Below, one piece after another: positions 50,332 through 60,064 of a stretch of DNA of 64,000 nt; position 1 is the stretch's first letter; each line of letters begins with the position of its first letter. Location: assembly GCA_018396865.1 (NCBI GenBank), contig JAGTRB010000012.1, positions 1-64,000 on the forward strand, read 5' to 3'. Below the pieces are notes generated by a model, which was not told the origin of the DNA, made no database searches, and was given only the letters and a program-made list of their open reading frames with translations. A program made the translations under genes and the position numbers. The stretch is from Candidatus Bathyarchaeota archaeon. Its GTDB lineage: Archaea; Thermoproteota; Bathyarchaeia; TCS64.

Positions 50332-51987
50332 TTGGATGAGTTCAAGCTTCCTTCGGAGGTGGCCGCCGACCTAGTCCTCCTCGGCGGCAAGGTTGTGACA
50401 ATCGACCCGAAGAATAGGGTGGGGGAGGCCGTCGCCGTCAAGAATGGTAGGATCATCAAGGTGGGCAGTGATGAGGATGTGAAGATGCTAGTAGGCCCAT
50501 CGACCAAAGTGATCGACTTGAAGGGCAGGCTTGTCCTCCCGGGGTTCATAGACAGTCATGAACACTGTATAACCAGAGGCCTCCAAGCAGACTGGGTAAA
50601 CTGTTCATCCCCGCCCATGAAGAGCATAGAGGATATCGTGAAGGCTCTCTCAGAGAAGGCTTCCAGCAAACCCGAAGGGGAGTGGATTATAGGCTATGGA
50701 TTCGACGAGTCAAAACTTGAGGAGAGGCGGTTTCCAACCAGGTATGACCTCGATAAGGCATCGACCAGGCATCCCATATACCTCACGAGAGCTGGAGGCC
50801 ATAACGCGGTCGCAAACAGCCCAGCCCTCAGACTGGCAGGTATCGACAGAGACACCCCGCAGCCAGAGGGAGGAAGGATAGAGAAGGACGACTCCGGTGA
50901 GCCCACTGGAAGGCTTGACGAGATCGCTGCCATGAGCCTAGTCAGGAGGAGGATACCAGAACCTTCCCAGGATGAGGCGGTGGAGATGATGGTGAGGAAC
51001 TGGCCTGTGATAGAGGAGATGCTCCTGAGCTGGGGATTAACCACCATTCATGAGGCGCACGTGAAGGCTAGAGAGGCTAGGGCCTACCAGGAACTCCTGA
51101 GGAGGGGGCTGTTAAGGTTGAGGGTGGGCCTTATGCTGGACGGGATGGCACCCTACGGCGGGTATGCCACGAGCGACCTCTCTAGACAGGGGCTCGAGAC
51201 GGGATTCGGATGGGAAGACAGGCTTAAGGTGATAGGGGTCAAGCTGGGTGTAGATGGGGCGATGGGACCCAAGACGGCAGCCCTCAACAAACCATATGAG
51301 AATGAGCCGGAGAATAGAGGAATCATAAGGGTCTCCAGGGAGAGCTTGACCGAGGAGGTCATAAGGTGTCACGAGTCCCGCCTCAGGGTCTGTATCCACG
51401 CAATAGGGGACAGGGCCATCGACCTCGCCCTTGATGCGATCGAGGAGGCTTTGAGGAGGAGGAAGTGGGAAGATCACCGCCACAGGATCGAGCATGCTGG
51501 ATATGTGGAGGAATCCCAGCTTAGGAGGATTAGGGATCTGGGGGTGGTTGTCTCGGCCTCTATAGGTTTCTGTTATCCCATAGGCGACAGCCATCTGGAG
51601 GCGCTGGGCCGATGGAGGATGAAGGGATACTACCCCATGAGGAGCTTCAGAGATCACGGAATAGTGGCCGGGGGGAACAGCGATGGATTCGGGGAGAACT
51701 GGGCCTTAACCGGGATATATGGGTGTGTTACACGGAGGACCATGGGGGGAGAGGTTCTTTGTGGGGAGGAGGCCATACCAGCCATAGATGCGATAAGGGT
51801 TTACACAATTAATGGGGCCTATCTAGAGGGGTCTGAAAGGGAGAAGGGGTCAATAGAACCTGGGAAATTAGCCGACATGATCATCCTTGACAGAGACATA
51901 ACCTCAATTGACCCCGAGGAGATCCTTAAAGCAAAGGTTCTAACCACCATAATAGGCGGAGAAATAGTCTATAAAATAGAGGAATAA
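50332..51987 (+). CDS. Amidohydrolase 3 family protein (YtcJ-like)
   Basis: A 551-residue amidohydrolase of the YtcJ/N-substituted formamide deformylase type. It shows the N-terminal beta sandwich (LLGGKVVTIDPKNRV), the metal motif GFIDSHEHCI, and later HAIGDRAIDLAL, RIEHAGYVEES, and the Asp segment AGGNSDGFGE. It probably hydrolyses an amide; the substrate is unknown. TTG start, with GTTAAATATC about 35 bases upstream as the likely TATA box. Confidence 0.87.
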   Translation: MDEFKLPSEVAADLVLLGGKVVTIDPKNRVGEAVAVKNGRIIKVGSDEDVKMLVGPSTKVIDLKGRLVLPGFIDSHEHCITRGLQADWVNCSSPPMKSIEDIVKALSEKASSKPEGEWIIGYGFDESKLEERRFPTRYDLDKASTRHPIYLTRAGGHNAVANSPALRLAGIDRDTPQPEGGRIEKDDSGEPTGRLDEIAAMSLVRRRIPEPSQDEAVEMMVRNWPVIEEMLLSWGLTTIHEAHVKAREARAYQELLRRGLLRLRVGLMLDGMAPYGGYATSDLSRQGLETGFGWEDRLKVIGVKLGVDGAMGPKTAALNKPYENEPENRGIIRVSRESLTEEVIRCHESRLRVCIHAIGDRAIDLALDAIEEALRRRKWEDHRHRIEHAGYVEESQLRRIRDLGVVVSASIGFCYPIGDSHLEALGRWRMKGYYPMRSFRDHGIVAGGNSDGFGENWALTGIYGCVTRRTMGGEVLCGEEAIPAIDAIRVYTINGAYLEGSEREKGSIEPGKLADMIILDRDITSIDPEEILKAKVLTTIIGGEIVYKIEE

Positions 51988-52038
51988 AGGGGTGGCACGG
52001 CTGGAGAGCCATCTATATAAAGGGTAAAATATGTAGGT

Positions 52039-52551
52039 TTAGAGCCCCAATGGTTTTCCGTACTCCTCTCCGAAAAAGACCTCGTCGAGGCTCTTCCTCG
52101 GCCTTTGGGATGGGGCCTCGTCGGGGACTCCGATGGGCAGGAGGACCACGACCCTCAAACCACCGGGTATCTTGAGCAGGTTCTTAACCCCCTCCTCCTC
52201 GAAGGCTCCTATATAGCAGCTGCCGTAGCCTAACTCCGCTGCCGCGAGGACCATGTTCTCCACTGCTATCATGACGTCCTTATCGCACCATCTAGGTGAG
52301 GCCTCGGGATCGGCGAGGGCTACAATCACCGCAGCCGCGTCAGCTATGAACATCTGCCCCCTAGCAGCCTCAGCGAGCTTCCTCTTCTGCTCGGGCTCCC
52401 TCACCACTATGAACTTCCATGGTTGCCTATTCCCCGCGGATGGAGCTAGGCGTCCAGCCTCTAGGATCTCCATGAGGTGCTCCTTAGGTATCTCTGAGGG
52501 CTTGTATTTTCTGATACTTCTCCTCTTCCTGATTATCTCCATAACCGTCAT
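52039..52551 (-). CDS. Nitroreductase-family flavoprotein
   Basis: A 170-residue nitroreductase fold that binds FMN, with RRSIRKYKPSEIPKEHL, SAGNRQPWKFIVV and AAAELGYGSCYIGAF. It probably reduces quinones or nitro groups with NAD(P)H, or works as a dehydrogenase. It sits downstream of the third AOR gene on the same strand, 55 bases away. Confidence 0.9.
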   Translation of the reverse strand: MTVMEIIRKRRSIRKYKPSEIPKEHLMEILEAGRLAPSAGNRQPWKFIVVREPEQKRKLAEAARGQMFIADAAAVIVALADPEASPRWCDKDVMIAVENMVLAAAELGYGSCYIGAFEEEGVKNLLKIPGGLRVVVLLPIGVPDEAPSQRPRKSLDEVFFGEEYGKPLGL

Positions 52552-52606
52552 TCTAATCCAACTCCATTACGCTCTGACTGATTCTCTCATCCTCTCGTTT
52601 TGTTAT

Positions 52607-54457
52607 TTATGTCTTTCTGAGCTTTGAGAGTTGGGGTTCGAGGTATTCTAGGCCGAGCCTCTCCAGGGTCTCCCTCTTGGGGATCCCTCTCTCATCCCAG
52701 CCTAACACCTTGTAATAGTTCCTCTTCATCACCTCGACAGCAGCCCTGTCCGTCGCCTTTCCCTTATATGGGCCTTCGGGCAGAGGCTCATAGAATCTCG
52801 GCGGGTTGTCGAAATCCTTCTCCGGATTCCAATAAATGTCTGGCCCTCCGAGCAGGAGTAGCGCCTGCTGGAGGGTTACTATCCTGGGGCCGTGCTCAGT
52901 GCACCACCTATGCCTAGTTATATTCCAGCCTGTCACAGCCCTCGCGAACTCCCATATAAGCCTATCATATGAGCAGAATCCGCATACCACGGCGGAGTCG
53001 TTGAACACCGACCATCTCATATCATCATATCCATCCCTTGTGCTTGATGTATGGTCTCCCCCCTGAACCGAGGCCGCATAGCCTATTGGGTTCATATCTC
53101 TTCCGCTCCTCGTCCCATGGGCTCCGACCTCAACCCCCTTAACCTGGACCGCGTAGGGGGTCACATCTACCCCCTTCAGCTTTGAGATCTTCAGGGCCGC
53201 CCTATATGTTCCCTCAGCCAGTATGTCACCTACTCCCTCCCTTTTAGAGATCATCCAGGCGAGCTTGGTGAAGGCCTCGGCGTCACCCCACTCCATCTCG
53301 AAGCCCAGGTCTTCCCTGGTCAGGATACCCCTCTGGTATAGCTCGGCGGCGAAGGCCATAGTGTTCCCGGAGTTTATCCCTGAGAGGCCTAGGTTGTCGA
53401 TGACTGCGCTTAGGTGGGTGGCATCCTCGGCGTTGAATATGCCTAGATTTGGGCCGAGATAGGCTTGCATCTCATAGTCTGGTGCATCTGTTATGTCGCC
53501 CTTCCACCTTCCGGCCTTTATGCAGCTAAGCTTCATGCAGCTCAGGGTGCAGTTGAAGTCTGACCAATACCTCTTGGCCCAGTAGGGAACCTCGAACCTC
53601 GGCCCCCCTATGCCTCTCTCGTCATGCCATTCGCTCTGCCAGTTCCTCACCGGCTCTGAGCTCATCTCCGCCCCGACGGAGTAGCCTCCATATCCTGTGC
53701 CCCAACGCCTGAACCTTTCCCTAGATATGAGGTTGCTGTGGATCTCCCTCCATAGGACCTTCACGGTCTCGGGTGCAGCTACCTCCGGGAGGGGTCCATG
53801 GCCCTTGGCGGCGATTGCCTTGAGGTTCTTAGAACCCATCACCGCCCCGTATCCTCCGTACCCAGCGGCGTGGCAGATCTTCGTCATCACGGCAGCTGTT
53901 CTAATCCTGTTCTCCCCTGCTGGGCCTATGTATATGATGCCGGGCTCCTTGTAGAGGCCGAGATTCGGTTTTCTCCTCTCCAGCTCCCCTGTGATCTCTC
54001 TATTCATTATCCTTATAGTCTCCTCCCCCGTTTTACCCCAGAGATGCTCAGCCCCTCTGATCTCACCTCCCTGGTCTGTGACTAGGATGTAGACTGGGCT
54101 CTTAGCCCTGCCTGTTACTATGACTCCATCATATCCCGCCATCTTCAACTCGGATGCGAACTCCGAGCTAGCCGTAGCCCCTATCACGCCGTTGCTCAGG
54201 GGTGACTTCCCCGAGCAGCATATCCGAGAACCTGGATATATGCCCGTCAACGGGCCCGTCATGGCTAGGAAGATGTTCTCTGGGCCTAAGGGGTCAACAT
54301 GAGGCCATCTATCCCCAAGCCTGTCCCATAGAACCTTGGCAGCAAGCCCTCTCCCCCCAAAGAAGGCCTCTAAAACCCCCTCCCCGAGCGTGGTCTCCCA
54401 TATCTTCTCCCTCGATAGGTCTACTTCAAGAAGCTTCCCGGCGTATCCTCTGGGCAT
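52607..54457 (-). CDS. Aldehyde:ferredoxin oxidoreductase family protein, paralogue 3
   Basis: A 616-residue AOR-family tungstopterin enzyme, very similar to paralogue 1 (shared PRGYAGKLLEVDL-like start, GGRGLAAKVLWDR, GPLTGIYPG, RWGTGYGGYS, MGSKNLKAI). As in paralogue 1, the cluster motif starts with Asp300 instead of Cys: DFNCTLSC with Cys303 and Cys307. The late Cys region is VVCGFCSYD. It begins directly after the polyferredoxin stop, so the two subunits are made together. The shared Asp and the shared partner gene suggest a specialised subfamily rather than decay. The substrate is unknown. Confidence 0.88.
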   Translation of the reverse strand: MPRGYAGKLLEVDLSREKIWETTLGEGVLEAFFGGRGLAAKVLWDRLGDRWPHVDPLGPENIFLAMTGPLTGIYPGSRICCSGKSPLSNGVIGATASSEFASELKMAGYDGVIVTGRAKSPVYILVTDQGGEIRGAEHLWGKTGEETIRIMNREITGELERRKPNLGLYKEPGIIYIGPAGENRIRTAAVMTKICHAAGYGGYGAVMGSKNLKAIAAKGHGPLPEVAAPETVKVLWREIHSNLISRERFRRWGTGYGGYSVGAEMSSEPVRNWQSEWHDERGIGGPRFEVPYWAKRYWSDFNCTLSCMKLSCIKAGRWKGDITDAPDYEMQAYLGPNLGIFNAEDATHLSAVIDNLGLSGINSGNTMAFAAELYQRGILTREDLGFEMEWGDAEAFTKLAWMISKREGVGDILAEGTYRAALKISKLKGVDVTPYAVQVKGVEVGAHGTRSGRDMNPIGYAASVQGGDHTSSTRDGYDDMRWSVFNDSAVVCGFCSYDRLIWEFARAVTGWNITRHRWCTEHGPRIVTLQQALLLLGGPDIYWNPEKDFDNPPRFYEPLPEGPYKGKATDRAAVEVMKRNYYKVLGWDERGIPKRETLERLGLEYLEPQLSKLRKT

Positions 54458-54976
54458 CTATAACACCTCCATCCCTTTCTCCCCGAAGAGGTTCACCGCA
54501 AGCTCCCTCGCGACCTCTATGGGTTTCCTTGAGAAGAGCTTCCTGTTCAAGTTCTGCCCCTCTCTAACCAATTGAAGGGCTTCATAGCCCGCCTCACCGC
54601 AGACCTTCACGCATTGGGGGTCCCCGCCGCAGAGGTCGCATATAGTTGCCTTCCCATCCTTAGGATGTAGAAACGGTACCTTTCCTGGGCAGGCATCTAT
54701 ACATTTTCCACAACCTATACACTTATCCCTGTCCACCAGGACGGCGGTAGTCTCATCAACCTTGAGGGCTTCAACTGGGCAGGACTTGACGCATGGGTAG
54801 TCGTCGCACTGGGCGCATAGGTGGGGCACCTCCAACCCCGGGAATGGCATGAAGACCCTCACCCTGGAAGCCTCGGGCCAGAACCAACCCTCATGGTTAA
54901 GGCTGCAGGCCAACTCGCATCGCCTACATCCAGAGCACTTCGGATAATCCCTGAATATCCATATCGGCTCTTTCAT
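54458..54976 (-). CDS. Four-cluster ferredoxin subunit partnering the third AOR
   Basis: A 172-residue protein with four Cys groups like those of the protein at 9383-9916: CSGCRRCELAC, CAQCDDYPCVKSC, CIGCGKCIDAC and CDLCGGDPQCVKVC. It is the electron-transfer subunit of the adjacent AOR and is its close paralogue's counterpart. The gene order ferredoxin-AOR and the sequence likeness show the pair was duplicated as a unit. ATG start. Confidence 0.9.
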   Translation of the reverse strand: MKEPIWIFRDYPKCSGCRRCELACSLNHEGWFWPEASRVRVFMPFPGLEVPHLCAQCDDYPCVKSCPVEALKVDETTAVLVDRDKCIGCGKCIDACPGKVPFLHPKDGKATICDLCGGDPQCVKVCGEAGYEALQLVREGQNLNRKLFSRKPIEVARELAVNLFGEKGMEVL

Positions 54977-55041
54977 GCTCTCATCGGAACTCTATAGAAG
55001 TTGTTGAATTAAATTTTTCCATCTAATTTGATAAGATAACC

Positions 55042-55848
55042 TTAATTTGCCTTCACCCTTTCAATATCCCATCTGTTCAGGATCATCCCAGCGAGCTCGG
55101 GCTGGAGGCTGAAGAGGCTCCTAGCCTCACCCTTTGGGACGAAAATCCTTATCCTGAAAGACCTCCCGAGGCTAACGCTTTCCTGGAAGTAATACTCGGC
55201 CCTCCTCAACACCTTATCCTTGTATTTCTCATGGAACTCCTCTATGGCCGGCTCTATGCACCTCTTCGATATTTCATCAACTGTAAGGGGTGGCGTATGG
55301 GGGAAGGTCAAGGTGAAGGTGTATTTTATCAATCCCTCATGGGTCAGGTTGAGGATCCTGCTATTCATAACCTGGGTGTTTGGTATCAGGAGGAGGTTGA
55401 AGGTCGGGGTATAGAGCTTAGTGTAATTTATGGAGATCTCCTCCACCTGGCCTTCGACGTCGCCTATCCTGACATAATCCTTAACCCTGAAGGGGCGGCT
55501 CAGGATGACGTAGAAGCCAGCGGCTATGTTGTTTATCGTCTGGGAGGAGCCGAAGCCCACTATTGCGCCGACTAGGGCGGAGCCGCCCACAAACCAAGTC
55601 GTGGGAAGCTCATATACGGTGAAGACCACGGTTATGCAGACGAATAGGGCCAAAACCCTCAAAACGAGCCTCATAGAGTTGGTGATATGGGGGTCGAGTT
55701 CAAGCCTCTTACTCAGCCTCGTCAGGGAACGGCTTAGAATGGTATAACCTATGCCCACCGCTATCAGAACGATTGAAACTAGAACTATGCGGGGCATCTC
55801 GGGATGGATCCAGAGGAGGCTCCTGATGAAGTCCTCAAGTACCGCCAT
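55042..55848 (-). CDS. MscS-family mechanosensitive channel
   Basis: A 268-residue small-conductance channel. About three N-terminal membrane segments are followed by the pore helix region (GGSALVGAIVGFGSSQTINN, AAGFYVILSRPFRVKDYV) and the beta domain with GDVEGQVEEISINYTKLYT. It releases solutes when membrane tension rises after osmotic down-shock. It stands alone. Confidence 0.92.
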   Translation of the reverse strand: MAVLEDFIRSLLWIHPEMPRIVLVSIVLIAVGIGYTILSRSLTRLSKRLELDPHITNSMRLVLRVLALFVCITVVFTVYELPTTWFVGGSALVGAIVGFGSSQTINNIAAGFYVILSRPFRVKDYVRIGDVEGQVEEISINYTKLYTPTFNLLLIPNTQVMNSRILNLTHEGLIKYTFTLTFPHTPPLTVDEISKRCIEPAIEEFHEKYKDKVLRRAEYYFQESVSLGRSFRIRIFVPKGEARSLFSLQPELAGMILNRWDIERVKAN

Positions 55849-55955
55849 AAGCCTCCCAAAGTATCAACTATTTCCAACTTAAACCTATTATGCCCAAGCC
55901 CCCTCTGTGACCAGCAATGTTAATTAGGAATAATCTCGACGGTGAGGTCCCTGCT

Positions 55956-56393
55956 TTAATCTCCACAGCGGACCTGTTCGATTAAACATCTGCAATTTTC
56001 GTACACTCTCTCTGCGTCTCTAAGAGCCTTCAATGCATCCTCAAATGAGAATAGTGATGATGGAGGCTTTAGGGTCATCTCATCTCCATAGAATGCTGGG
56101 CCCCTCTTTCTCGCGAGGTCGCTTGAGACGGCTCCCATAAACTCGAGTTCCTCCCTGAACCATTGAGGAAGCTCTCGGCTCTCTGCGGCCTCAATTAAAA
56201 CATCTCTGAGGTCATGCTCTCTTGGATACTCGACGGCTAGAAGCCTCAACGCTGCCTTAAGGGATAGCTCTACGACCTCTTGAGATCTCCTCACGGTTAA
56301 TGGATAATCCCCTGAGTTTAAGGCGTTTCTGGCTTCTATCAGCATTCTGGAGGCCCGTCCGATATAGTCTAGCGCCATCTCCATGCTCCTCAT
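55956..56393 (-). CDS. HEPN-domain protein
   Basis: A 145-residue four-helix HEPN protein (ARNALNSGDYPLTVRRSQEV, VELSLKAALRLLAVEYPREH, RKRGPAFYGDEM). It lacks a clear R-x4-6-H ribonuclease motif, so it may be a non-RNase HEPN that binds or regulates the partner. It overlaps the nucleotidyltransferase gene by 4 bases, downstream of it, the order opposite to the decayed HepT/MntA pair at 4.2-5.1 kb. Confidence 0.8.
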   Translation of the reverse strand: MRSMEMALDYIGRASRMLIEARNALNSGDYPLTVRRSQEVVELSLKAALRLLAVEYPREHDLRDVLIEAAESRELPQWFREELEFMGAVSSDLARKRGPAFYGDEMTLKPPSSLFSFEDALKALRDAERVYENCRCLIEQVRCGD

Positions 56394-56890
56394 ATCTCAA
56401 CAACCTCTCCAAGCTTATAGTCTGGCTTTAGATCCCAGTACCATCTCCCCCCAGGGAGCTGGATCCTCCTAGCTTTAAGGGCCTTGAGCTTCGCGTCGAG
56501 CTCCCTTAGATGCCTCTCCATGAAGCTATCTTTATCGTATAGGATCAATCCATCCACAAGTATATCTAAGAGGATTGGGGGGTTCCTCTTGACCTCCTCT
56601 CTCGTGAGGGGAACCGGACTGATGAGGGTTCCAAGCCCAAGCTTCCTGAGCCTCATCCTAGCCTCAGAGGAGAGGAGTGCATCCTCAACCTCTTGGAAGA
56701 GCTGGAATCTACCTCCATAGGAATCTTTGAAGGAGTCTGAGACCACTAGGATGTCCACATCGCTCCCCTCCCCGGCGTCTCCTCTTGCAACGCTTCCAAA
56801 GAGAACTATTGAGATGAGCCTCTCGCCTAGCCTATCCTTCAGAGAGGTCACGATCTGATTGATGTATTCGACATATTCTTCTCTGATCAA
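56390..56890 (-). CDS. Minimal nucleotidyltransferase (MNT type)
   Basis: A 166-residue DNA polymerase beta-like NTase. The active-site motif GSVARGDAGEGSDVDILVV has Gly32-Ser33 and Asp44/Asp46. The C-terminal half continues as in stand-alone MNT proteins. In HEPN/MNT pairs the NTase can AMPylate its partner. It is co-transcribed with, and 4 bases overlapped by, the HEPN gene. Confidence 0.85.
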   Translation of the reverse strand: MIREEYVEYINQIVTSLKDRLGERLISIVLFGSVARGDAGEGSDVDILVVSDSFKDSYGGRFQLFQEVEDALLSSEARMRLRKLGLGTLISPVPLTREEVKRNPPILLDILVDGLILYDKDSFMERHLRELDAKLKALKARRIQLPGGRWYWDLKPDYKLGEVVEI

Positions 56891-57070
56891 TATGGGGCTC
56901 TATCCTACATTGAAATTTAGATATTTAAAAACTTATTTCTCTAACTTAAAATATCACAAATAACATATATCATCAATCTACATCGAAAAAGATCTTATAA
57001 AATATATAAACCCGAATCCCACATCATCCTTTTTAAGCTGAGCTTAATCTTCTCATCTCTTTTAGGTGAT

Positions 57071-58798
57071 CTACCATCCTATCGCGTAGGGTGTTCCAAC
57101 TCTTGGGGAGGCTCCTCCGAGCTTTAATCCAGTCTTCTGGTCTATGGCCACAGCGAGGCATCTTCCATGGCTCCATGGCTGGTCTATTACTATGATGTGT
57201 CCTCTCCTTTTCAACCCCTCTATGGCCTCCTCGGATATTCCGGGTTCAATATGCACGACTCCAGGATGGGCATCGTGAGGCCAGAAGGAGGCGGGGAAGT
57301 GGGTTGTGTGAACCGTTGGCATGTCGATGGCCTTCTGGAGGTTCATCCCAAAATCCACATGGTTCAGGAATAGCTGGAGGGTCCATTGATCCTGCTGGTC
57401 TCCGCCGGGGGTTCCGAATGCCATGTATGGGGCGCCGTCTCTTTTCACAAGGCTCGGTGATAGTGTGGTGCTGGGCCTCTTTCCCGGCTCAAGCCTCTCA
57501 ACATGGTCTGGGTTGAGATGGAACATCTGGCCCCTAGTGCCCATGGGGAATCCTAGACCCGGTATGAGGGGTGATGAGGTTATCCAGCCTCCGCTGGGGG
57601 TTGCTGAGATCATGTTACCCCAGCTGTCAATTATATCCAGTTGAACGGTGTCCATCTCTATTCCACTCTTTCCATGTGTAAAGGTTGATGTATCCCCCGG
57701 CCTCACATCCAACGAGGCCCTTTCTGGATCTATCAACCTTCGCCTCTCCTCCGCATAATCCTTTGAGAGGAGTACATCCAGGGGAACCTCAACATAGTCA
57801 GGATCTGCGTAGTACTTCTCTCTGTCAGCGAAGGCCAGCTTGGCGGCCTCTACTAAGGTATGAAGGTACTGAGCGGAGTTATGGCCCATCGCCTCAAGGT
57901 CGAATCCCTCAAGGATGTTCAGCTGCTGCAGGAAGACTGGGCCTTGGCTCCAAGGGCCGCACTTGTACACCGTGTAACCCCTATAGGTTGTAGATACTGG
58001 ACGCTCGAGACGGGCTGAGAACCCCTCAAAGTCCTCGAGCGTCATCAATCCATAGTGCTCCTTTCCGTAGGAGTCCCTGCACTTGAAGCTGCTCATGAAA
58101 TCCACTATAGTCTTGGCCACATGCCCTCTGTAGAAGTAGTCTCTGGCGGCCTCCAGGCCTGCAACCCTCCCCCTCCTTCTTCCCCTCCTCTCCGCCTCAA
58201 TTAGCCCTTTCAGGGTATGGGCCAATGGAGGATTTCTGAGTATCGTGCCCACCTCGGGGGTCTTCCCATTTGGCAGGTATATCTCGGCCGAGGTAGGCCA
58301 CTCTGTTTTAAATCTCTCCTCACACCTCGATATTGCCCTTGAGAGGCCGAGATATACCGGAAACCCCTCCTCAGCCATCTCAACCGCAGGCTTTATGACC
58401 TCCTCTAGGCTGAGGGTTCCAAACTCTTTCATTAGTAGGATCCAAGCGTCGAGGGCTCCAGGGACGACGGCCGGGAGAAACCCATCCCCGGGGATAAGCT
58501 CATATCCCTCTTTCCTGAACCAGTCGATGGTCGCAGCCTTTGGAGCGGGTCCCTGGCCATTCACAGCTAGAACCTCATCGCCATCCGCCCAGTATATGAG
58601 GATTGATGCCTCCCCAGCAGGGCCCGCGAGGTGGGGCTCCAGCACAGTCTGGCAGAACCATATGGCTGCCCCTGCGTCAATCATGTTGCCTCCACGCCTC
58701 AGGATCTGGAGGCCAACCTCTGAGGCGAGGTAGTGGGTGGAAGCGACCACCCCATGGGTACCCATTATCAAAGGCCTAGTAGTGAACTCTTCAGACAT
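57071..58798 (-). CDS. Gamma-glutamyltransferase family protein
   Basis: A 575-residue Ntn-hydrolase precursor. The likely nucleophile Thr is in MDTVQLDIIDSWGN, after which the small subunit starts; GGNMIDAGAAIWFC and GGDQQDQWTLQLFL are conserved family regions. It splits gamma-glutamyl bonds, in archaea probably in amino-acid and peptide salvage (no glutathione is expected). No signal peptide is obvious. It stands alone on the minus strand; a 180-base gap to the NTase gene shows nothing else. Confidence 0.9.
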   Translation of the reverse strand: MSEEFTTRPLIMGTHGVVASTHYLASEVGLQILRRGGNMIDAGAAIWFCQTVLEPHLAGPAGEASILIYWADGDEVLAVNGQGPAPKAATIDWFRKEGYELIPGDGFLPAVVPGALDAWILLMKEFGTLSLEEVIKPAVEMAEEGFPVYLGLSRAISRCEERFKTEWPTSAEIYLPNGKTPEVGTILRNPPLAHTLKGLIEAERRGRRRGRVAGLEAARDYFYRGHVAKTIVDFMSSFKCRDSYGKEHYGLMTLEDFEGFSARLERPVSTTYRGYTVYKCGPWSQGPVFLQQLNILEGFDLEAMGHNSAQYLHTLVEAAKLAFADREKYYADPDYVEVPLDVLLSKDYAEERRRLIDPERASLDVRPGDTSTFTHGKSGIEMDTVQLDIIDSWGNMISATPSGGWITSSPLIPGLGFPMGTRGQMFHLNPDHVERLEPGKRPSTTLSPSLVKRDGAPYMAFGTPGGDQQDQWTLQLFLNHVDFGMNLQKAIDMPTVHTTHFPASFWPHDAHPGVVHIEPGISEEAIEGLKRRGHIIVIDQPWSHGRCLAVAIDQKTGLKLGGASPRVGTPYAIGW

Positions 58799-58958
58799 AT
58801 CATCTGTAATAGATTTTTTTAAAATTAAAATATTAAAAACCTTCTAGGAACATCTCTCTTCTCCTCCTAAAAGACCCTGTATATATAATTGGACTGGTCA
58901 AATCAAGATGTTTTGGCCTTCTTAACGATAAAGAAGTTTTCTCCAAAATCTAAAATGT

Positions 58959-60044
58959 TTATAGATGTTCCTTAAGTTTCAATACTGCGTTTATGAGGTC
59001 CGTGGGCTCTACTCCTAGGATCTGGGCTCCAGAATCCCTGTAGAACCTCTCAACCGCCTTGGAGACTGGCTCCCTCTCAAGTTCTAGTCCTATGAGCCTC
59101 TCTTCAAGCCTCTCCACAGCCTCCCTCGGCACGGCGAAGAAGTCACCTCTTATATTGATGCTTAATATCTTACTTCCCTTAATCTCTGCCCTAATCCTTA
59201 TCAGCTTTTTAGCCTTATAGTCTATCTCCATAACCCTGACGTCCCCAGCTATCTTCACTGCTCTCCCCTCCCCCGCCTGGGGAGACTCCATGTAAAGCCA
59301 CTCCTTTGAAGTGTGCCTGGGCTTCACCTCTTCTTCGAAGATCCTCCACTCTATGGTTGTGGGCTCACCTCTAAGAAGCCTCAAACCAAGAATCTCTTGG
59401 AAGGCGTCGCAGTAGACCCTCTTCACCTCCTCAGCCGAAGGGGCGTAACCCAACTCCCTCCTTAGAGAGGTGACCCAATCCCTCATGCTCTTGGCAATCT
59501 TGTCCCTGAACTTCTCATCAGGAACCCTTAGAACCGAGGCCATCGCATCATAGTCGAGGTCTAGGATGATATTCCCGACCAGGATTAACACAGACTCGTG
59601 GAGCCCGGCCCCGTTCCCAGATATTTTTCTATCTCCAACCACCACATCGTTTATAGGTTTAAAGCTGGCATCGACCCCCAATCTCCTGTAGGTTTCAACC
59701 GTAACCATCAACAATCTCCTGAACATCTCCTCTATATTTCTAGGAACCACTGGGCTGTCCCTAGCCACGATCTGATAGAATACCTGGTTAGAATCTAGAT
59801 ATGTGGCCCCTCCTCCCTGGCTGCGCCTTATCACTGGAAGGCCCATCTTTTGGCAGAAATCTAGATCTATCTCCCTCTCCAGATCCTGATGGTATCCAAC
59901 ACAGACATAGGGGCTGGCCGGTTGAAGGAGGATAAGCGTATTTCCAACCAGCCCCCTGTTAAGGGCCTCTGCTACAGCCTCATAGAATGCCTGAGCCACC
60001 AGCGGCTCGGCTAGGCCAAGGTCTAATAGCCTCCAAGCCTCCAA
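58959..60044 (-). CDS. lplA: Lipoate-protein ligase A, full length
   Basis: A 361-residue ligase that activates lipoate with ATP and attaches it to a carrier Lys. The N-terminal half has RRSQGGGATYLDSNQVFYQ and INDVVVGDRKISGNGAG (with the catalytic Lys); the C-terminal accessory domain follows in the same chain, unlike the split LplA/LplB of Thermoplasma. It lies 20 bases downstream of the lipoyl carrier gene on the same strand, which is its obvious substrate. Confidence 0.9.
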   Translation of the reverse strand: MEAWRLLDLGLAEPLVAQAFYEAVAEALNRGLVGNTLILLQPASPYVCVGYHQDLEREIDLDFCQKMGLPVIRRSQGGGATYLDSNQVFYQIVARDSPVVPRNIEEMFRRLLMVTVETYRRLGVDASFKPINDVVVGDRKISGNGAGLHESVLILVGNIILDLDYDAMASVLRVPDEKFRDKIAKSMRDWVTSLRRELGYAPSAEEVKRVYCDAFQEILGLRLLRGEPTTIEWRIFEEEVKPRHTSKEWLYMESPQAGEGRAVKIAGDVRVMEIDYKAKKLIRIRAEIKGSKILSINIRGDFFAVPREAVERLEERLIGLELEREPVSKAVERFYRDSGAQILGVEPTDLINAVLKLKEHL

Positions 60045-60064
60045 CCTGAGATCACTTGTTCAGA

